From contig CAIJNA010000029.1 of assembly GCA_903821805.1 (NCBI GenBank), forward strand, positions 1 to 10,409: a stretch of DNA of 10,409 nt. Reading direction: 5' to 3'. The translations under genes and the position numbers were made by a program. The notes beneath the pieces are model-generated. The model was not told the DNA's origin. It saw only the letters and a program-made list of their open reading frames with translations, and searched no databases. Source of the stretch: an uncultured Campylobacterota bacterium. GTDB lineage: Bacteria > Campylobacterota > Campylobacteria > Campylobacterales > Arcobacteraceae. Within the stretch, counting starts at the first letter, position 1; each line of letters begins with the position of its first letter. Positions 6,543 through 10,409 of this stretch are shown piece after piece.

Positions 6543-7481
6543 ATGAAAAAAGCAATTGTTCTCTTGAATATGGGAGGACCAAATAACCTGGATGAAGTTA
6601 AAGTATTTTTGACGAATATGTTTAATGATAAATACATAATTGGCGCTCCAAAGCCAATTAGAAAAATGATAGCATGGCTAATTACAACACTTAGGGAAAA
6701 AGAAGCTAAGCACAATTATTCACTGCTTGGTGGAATGTCACCTATTGTTGGACATACAAAAAGATTGGTTCGTCGATTAAATAATGAGCTTGATGCGGAT
6801 GTTTTTTATGTTATGAGATATACTCCTCCATTTGCTGACGATATTATGGAGAAGCTTAGTGCTTATGATGAGATTTTTGCATTTCCAATGTATCCACACT
6901 ATTCTCAAACAACTACAAAATCATCGATGGAAGACTTTGTCGATTCTGCAAAAAAATATGGATTAGAAAATAAAATCAAAACTATTGATAGTTATTTTGA
7001 TAATGATCTTTACAATAAAGCAATCGTTGAAAAAATAAAAGATGCAATGAGTGATGTTGATACTAAAGATTATGATTTGATTTTTTCTGCACATGGACTT
7101 ACTCAAAAGATTATCGACAAAGGCGATCCATACCAAAAACACATTATTGCAAATATGGAAGCAACCAAAAAAGAATTAGAGGCTCAAGGGATAAAGTTTA
7201 ACTCAACTCATTTAGCCTATCAGTCAAGACTTGGGCCAATGGAATGGCTTAGACCTTATATGAGTGACAAACTTACTGAATTTAAAGACAGAAAAGTACT
7301 TATTTATCCATTGTCGTTTACAGTTGATAACTCCGAAACTGAGTGCGAACTTGATATTGAATATAGAGAATTGGCCGATGAGGTTGGTGTTGCTGATTAT
7401 AGAGTTGCAAAAGCTCCAAACCATCATCCGTATTTTATGGAGATGATCACGAATATGTGGCAAGAGTCACTCAAGAACTAA
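6543..7481 (+). CDS. hemH: Ferrochelatase
   Basis: Inserts ferrous iron into protoporphyrin in the last step of heme synthesis. The 312 residues starting MKKAIVLLNMGGPNN fit the family; the reading frame is open further upstream to a TTG at 6441, but those 34 residues do not resemble ferrochelatase and lie in the promoter region. Conserved blocks are LGGMSPI (62-68), FPMYPHYSQTTTKSS (114-128), the catalytic His184 in SAHGLTQKIIDKGDPY, YQSRLGPMEWLRPY (226-239) and the late acidic motif SETECELDIEY with Glu265. In human ferrochelatase the last block reads SDHIET; here it is VDNSET, so the His341 position is Asn263. The ribosome site is weak (TTGGA about 7 nt ahead). It shares a transcript with the thioesterase, 1 nt downstream. 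Confidence 0.96.
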   Translation: MKKAIVLLNMGGPNNLDEVKVFLTNMFNDKYIIGAPKPIRKMIAWLITTLREKEAKHNYSLLGGMSPIVGHTKRLVRRLNNELDADVFYVMRYTPPFADDIMEKLSAYDEIFAFPMYPHYSQTTTKSSMEDFVDSAKKYGLENKIKTIDSYFDNDLYNKAIVEKIKDAMSDVDTKDYDLIFSAHGLTQKIIDKGDPYQKHIIANMEATKKELEAQGIKFNSTHLAYQSRLGPMEWLRPYMSDKLTEFKDRKVLIYPLSFTVDNSETECELDIEYRELADEVGVADYRVAKAPNHHPYFMEMITNMWQESLKN

Positions 7482-7482
7482 T

Positions 7483-7857
7483 ATGCAAATACGAGTATAT
7501 TACGAAGATACAGATGCAGGGGGAATAGTTTACCATTCAAACTACATCAATTTTTGCGAAAGAGCAAGAAGTGAACATTTTTTTTCACGAGGAGTGAGCC
7601 CTCATCTTGAAAACGGCTCATTTGTTGTGAGACGTATAGAGTGTGATTATCTAGCACCATCAAAATTAGGTGATTTGCTAGAAGTTAAAACAAAAATCAT
7701 AGAGATGAAAAATACTTCATTAGTTCTAGAACAATCTATCTACAAAGAGAATACTCTTTTGTTTGTAGCCAAGATCGTATTGGTATTTGTTGAAGATTTG
7801 AGACCTGCAAAAATACCACAACATATGAAAGAACTATTTAGTGCTTTTGATAAATAA
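7483..7857 (+). CDS. ybgC: YbgC-type acyl-CoA thioesterase (4-hydroxybenzoyl-CoA thioesterase fold)
   Basis: A 124-residue hotdog-fold thioesterase that hydrolyses acyl-CoA thioesters. The N-terminal signature is textbook: YYEDTDAGGIVYHSNYINF, with catalytic Asp11 and His18, then ERARSE. A VRRIECDYLAPSKLGDLLEV block (about 49-68) and the terminal IPQHM also match the family. YbgC is often next to the tol-pal genes and its Helicobacter pylori relative has been studied; here it is joined to hemH instead, with one base between stop and ATG. The ribosome site is weak (CAAGAA), so translation is probably coupled. A small hairpin with a T run follows the stop, suggesting the end of the hemH transcript. 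Full length with no defects. Confidence 0.93.
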   Translation: MQIRVYYEDTDAGGIVYHSNYINFCERARSEHFFSRGVSPHLENGSFVVRRIECDYLAPSKLGDLLEVKTKIIEMKNTSLVLEQSIYKENTLLFVAKIVLVFVEDLRPAKIPQHMKELFSAFDK

Positions 7858-7876
7858 AGAATGACCATTCTGTTTT
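7858..7876 (+). terminator. Putative weak intrinsic terminator after ybgC
   Basis: AGAAT (7858-7862) pairs with ATTCT (7867-7871) around a GACC loop, followed by GTTTT. It lies right after the ybgC stop. The stem is short, so it is a modest candidate. The rest of the 133-nt gap is AT-rich and also holds a TTTTTA-G-TAAAAA dyad (7906-7918) of unknown meaning; I see no small gene or RNA in it. Confidence 0.4.
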
Positions 7877-7956
7877 CCTAAAATATCAAAAATATATAGT
7901 TGAACTTTTTAGTAAAAATTAGAATTTATTGTAAATCAAAATAAAATTTTCTTTTT

Positions 7957-7964
7957 TGTATAAT
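7957..7964 (+). promoter_or_regulatory. Putative proA promoter -10 region
   Basis: TGTATAAT (TATAAT at 7959-7964) follows a TTTTTT run, the usual look of a sigma-70 promoter in Campylobacterota, where a T-rich tract replaces the -35 box. Transcription would start near 7971, leaving a leader of about 20 nt that carries the AAAAGG ribosome site (up to 7984), 6 nt before the proA ATG. Confidence 0.6.
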
Positions 7965-7990
7965 CTTAGATATTTACGAAAAGGTCACAA

Positions 7991-9223
7991 ATGAAACAAT
8001 TTCTAAGAGATGCTAAAAAAGCAAAATCAATCATCTCGAATCTAAGCGGTGAACTAAAAAATAATATCCTGCTTCAAATGAGTGAAGCATTACTTGGTAA
8101 CGCACTTTTTATCATCAGAGAAAATATGAGAGATATTGACTATGGAAGAGCCAATAATCTTTCATCTTCAATTATGGATAGACTTTTGTTGACTCCTTCA
8201 AGAATCGAAGATATGGCAACAGCTATTAGAGAAATAGCTGCTCTTAAAGATCCAGTTGGCAGAACTTTAGAGGGTTGGGTAACAGAAAATGCCCTTAATA
8301 TCCAAAAGGTATCTGTTCCAATCGGAGTAATTGGTATCATTTATGAAAGCCGTCCAAATGTGACAAGTGACACGGCAGCTCTGTGTTTTAAAAGTGGAAA
8401 TGTTTGTATCTTAAAGGGCGGAAAAGAAGCTGAATATAGCAATCAAGCTATCGCAAAAGTTTTACAAGAAGTTTTAATGCAAAACAATCTTCCAATTGGT
8501 GCCATCTCGTTACTTCCAGATAGTTCACGAGAAGGTGTTGCAAATCTTATTAAAGAAGATGCATTTGTGGATTTGATCATTCCAAGAGGTGGTGAAGCTT
8601 TAATAAGATTTGTAAATCAAAACTCATCAGTACCAGTGATAAAACATGATAAAGGACTTTGTCACACTTATATTGACAAATATGCAGATATGGAAAAAGC
8701 TGTAAAAATTTGTATAAATGCAAAATGCCAAAGACCTGGTGTTTGTAATGCAATGGAGACTTTGTTGGTTCATCAAGACTTGGCTAAATATATTTTGCCT
8801 AAGCTTTATACAGAATTTACAGCAAATGGTACAGAGCTTTTTGGTTGTAGTGAAACTATGAAACTTATCGCCACAAAAGAAGCAACAGAAGCTGATTATG
8901 AAACTGAATATTTGGCAAATATTTTATCAATAAAAATAGTAAAAAACACAGATGAAGCTATTGAGCATATCGAAAAATATGGCTCAGGTCATAGTGAAGC
9001 GATCATTAGTGAAAGTTATACAGAAATAAATAAATTTTTAAATACAGTTGATAGTGCTTGTGTGTACGCAAATGCAAGTACAAGATTTACAGATGGCGGA
9101 GCATTTGGTTTTGGTGCTGAGGTTGGAATAAGTACAAATAAACTTCACGCAAGAGGACCAATGGGGATAAATGAACTTACAACTTATAAGTTCAAGATTT
9201 TAGGAAATGGACAGACAAGATGA
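7991..9223 (+). CDS. proA: Gamma-glutamyl phosphate reductase
   Basis: NADPH-dependent reduction of glutamyl-5-phosphate to glutamate-5-semialdehyde, the second step of proline synthesis; an aldehyde-dehydrogenase-superfamily enzyme in the cytoplasm. The 410 residues match the family. Landmarks are PIGVIGIIYESRPNVTSD (110-127), the cofactor-contact stretch CILKGGKEA (139-147), PRGGEALI (198-205), the catalytic Cys252 in QRPGVCNAMETLLV, and the C-terminal GFGAEVGISTNKLHARGPMG (373-392). The ATG has a good ribosome site and a clear promoter upstream. The usual partner gene proB is not in the window. The stop TGA overlaps the start of the formate dehydrogenase gene, an unexpected pairing. Assignment is secure. 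Confidence 0.97.
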   Translation: MKQFLRDAKKAKSIISNLSGELKNNILLQMSEALLGNALFIIRENMRDIDYGRANNLSSSIMDRLLLTPSRIEDMATAIREIAALKDPVGRTLEGWVTENALNIQKVSVPIGVIGIIYESRPNVTSDTAALCFKSGNVCILKGGKEAEYSNQAIAKVLQEVLMQNNLPIGAISLLPDSSREGVANLIKEDAFVDLIIPRGGEALIRFVNQNSSVPVIKHDKGLCHTYIDKYADMEKAVKICINAKCQRPGVCNAMETLLVHQDLAKYILPKLYTEFTANGTELFGCSETMKLIATKEATEADYETEYLANILSIKIVKNTDEAIEHIEKYGSGHSEAIISESYTEINKFLNTVDSACVYANASTRFTDGGAFGFGAEVGISTNKLHARGPMGINELTTYKFKILGNGQTR

Positions 9224-10409
9224 GCGCACAAGAGATAGCAACGGTATGTACATACTGCGGAACTGGATGTGATATTACAGGTGTTGTTGAAAACAACAAA
9301 ATTCAAAAGATTTACGCTCAAGCCGATGGTTATGTAAGCCGTGGAAAACTTTGTATTAAAGGTAAAAGTGGATATGACTTCGTTTCAAGTCCACATAGAG
9401 TTAGAGATGTAAGGATTAAAAAAGCATTTATTGAAAAGAATTTCAATGAAATGCCACAAGAACTTCAAGCTAGAAGCAAAAGATTGAAAAGTCATGATGA
9501 TGATTGGTATGTTGGAAATTATGAATTTTCTACGAGTTTAGTTGCATGGAAACTTGCTCAAATTAAAAACAAATACGGAAGACATAGTTTTAGTGCAATG
9601 GGTGGAGCTAGAACATCATGTGAAAGTGCTTATAGCTTGCAAAAGTTTGCTAGAACTACGATGGAAAGCCCTAATATTGACAATTGTGCTAGGGTTTGTC
9701 ATAGTCCAAGCTTGACAGGAATGAGACAAACAATAGGTGAAGGAGCAGCAACAAATCCGTATGATGATATCTTTAAAAGTGAATTTTTACTTGTAATTGG
9801 TTCAAATACAACTGAAGCTCATCCGATAGTCGCAAATCGTATGATTGAAGCTGTTAGAAACAAAACTTGTGAAATCGCAGTTATGGATGTAAGACAAATT
9901 CAACTTCATAAATATGCTACTTATGAGGCGATAATTCCATTTGAAGCCAACTTGCTTATTTTAAATATGCTTGCATATGTAATTCTAAAAGAAGAGCTTT
10001 ATGACACAGAATTTATTGAACGTCGAACTGTTGGGTTTGAAGACTATAAGCAACAAATTTTAAATGATGAATATGCAAATCCAGAATTTTTTAAAAAACT
10101 AAAAGGCTATGAAGAATTGGCAGAAACAATTCCTCAGATCGCAAGAACATATGCTACAAAAAAATCTATGATATTTTGGGGTCTCGGGATAACTGAGCAT
10201 CTTGATGGAAGTTTTGCTGTTATGGCTATCACACACTTAGCTTTGATGACTGGAAATATTGGAAAAGCTGGAGCCGGACTTATGCCTCTTCGTGGACAAA
10301 ATAATGTTCAGGGTGCATGTGATGTTGGATGTTTACCTTACTATGCCCCTGATTATCAAGTACCTGAAGAAGTTGGACTTATGACTCCAGATGCTGTTGA
10401 TGCTATGAT
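9220..10409 (+). CDS. fdhF: Formate dehydrogenase catalytic (alpha) subunit, Cys-type, 3' truncated
   Basis: Molybdenum/tungsten bis-pterin enzyme that oxidises formate to CO2, or works in reverse. The first 396 residues are present; the frame is open to the right edge. A [4Fe-4S] motif opens the protein: Cys10, Cys13, Cys17 and Cys45 (CTYCGTGC ... GKLCIKG), with the electron-relay Lys47 as in E. coli FdhF. The metal ligand, Sec140 in E. coli FdhF, is Cys160 in NCARVCHSPSL, followed by His161. Later blocks are GEGAATNP (173-180), VIGSNTTEAHPI (192-203) and LRGQNNVQGACD (357-368). There is no twin-arginine signal before the cluster, so the enzyme should be cytoplasmic. An extra, charged segment lies at about 66-100. 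The ATG at 9220 overlaps the proA stop as ATGA; no strong ribosome site is seen, so coupling is likely. The electron-acceptor partner would lie outside the window. Confidence 0.93.
   Translation, partial: MSAQEIATVCTYCGTGCDITGVVENNKIQKIYAQADGYVSRGKLCIKGKSGYDFVSSPHRVRDVRIKKAFIEKNFNEMPQELQARSKRLKSHDDDWYVGNYEFSTSLVAWKLAQIKNKYGRHSFSAMGGARTSCESAYSLQKFARTTMESPNIDNCARVCHSPSLTGMRQTIGEGAATNPYDDIFKSEFLLVIGSNTTEAHPIVANRMIEAVRNKTCEIAVMDVRQIQLHKYATYEAIIPFEANLLILNMLAYVILKEELYDTEFIERRTVGFEDYKQQILNDEYANPEFFKKLKGYEELAETIPQIARTYATKKSMIFWGLGITEHLDGSFAVMAITHLALMTGNIGKAGAGLMPLRGQNNVQGACDVGCLPYYAPDYQVPEEVGLMTPDAVDAM

Noticed and set aside
7906..7918. TTTTTA-G-TAAAAA dyad as a regulator binding site
   Set aside because: Made only of A/T around one G in a very AT-rich gap, so it is easily explained by chance.
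9694..9702. Selenocysteine codon in the formate dehydrogenase
   Set aside because: The codon at the metal-ligand position is TGT (Cys), not TGA, and no in-frame TGA interrupts the gene.
1..10409. Mobile elements, CRISPR arrays, tRNA or rRNA genes
   Set aside because: No transposase, long terminal repeats, regularly spaced repeats, or RNA-gene signatures were seen on either strand.

Overview
The window is an AT-rich, densely packed stretch of bacterial core metabolism. The gene families and their wording suggest a Campylobacterota (epsilonproteobacterial) genome, near Sulfurimonas, Arcobacter or relatives. Reasons are the pheA-hisC...dxs order, strong AGA/AAA/ATA codon preference, T-rich promoters with TATAAT and no clear -35 box, and the style of the ferrochelatase and formate dehydrogenase. 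The genus cannot be fixed from sequence alone. I see no mobile element, CRISPR array, tRNA or rRNA.

Layout. (1) 1-4142, plus strand: a tight cluster of pheA (5' end cut off by the window), hisC, a small purine-type phosphoribosyltransferase and dxs. Junctions are an 11-bp overlap, a directly abutting TAG/ATG, and a 12-nt gap. (2) 4122-6446, minus strand: a three-gene operon read right to left, a MATE-family exporter, a DJ-1/PfpI-family protein and a YchJ-like SEC-C zinc protein. The spacers are 1 nt and a 4-nt TTGA stop/start overlap. Its last gene runs 21 bp into the 3' end of dxs, and a perfect 9-bp inverted repeat sits at that convergent junction. (3) 6447-6542: a short AT-rich divergent control region. 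(4) 6543-7857, plus strand: hemH and a YbgC-type thioesterase, 1 nt apart. (5) 7858-7990: a 133-bp gap with a small hairpin and T run, then a good -10 box. (6) 7991-10409, plus strand: proA, then a formate dehydrogenase catalytic subunit that starts in an ATGA overlap with the proA stop and runs off the right edge.

How the genes work together. PheA and HisC probably share a transcript for phenylalanine (and histidine) synthesis; HisC may also transaminate phenylpyruvate. Dxs makes the isoprenoid precursor DXP. The minus-strand operon looks like export plus stress or carbonyl detoxification, but its substrate is unknown. HemH finishes heme, YbgC hydrolyses acyl-CoAs near the envelope, ProA makes the proline precursor, and the Cys-type formate dehydrogenase lacks an export signal, so it is probably cytoplasmic.

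I did not find an obviously new system. The points most worth a second look are: the degenerate Phe-sensing motif in PheA; the His-to-Asn change in the ferrochelatase active-site region; a phosphoribosyltransferase where other Campylobacterota carry fliFGH; the MATE/DJ-1/YchJ operon; and the coupling of proA to a cytoplasmic formate dehydrogenase with an extra N-terminal segment.
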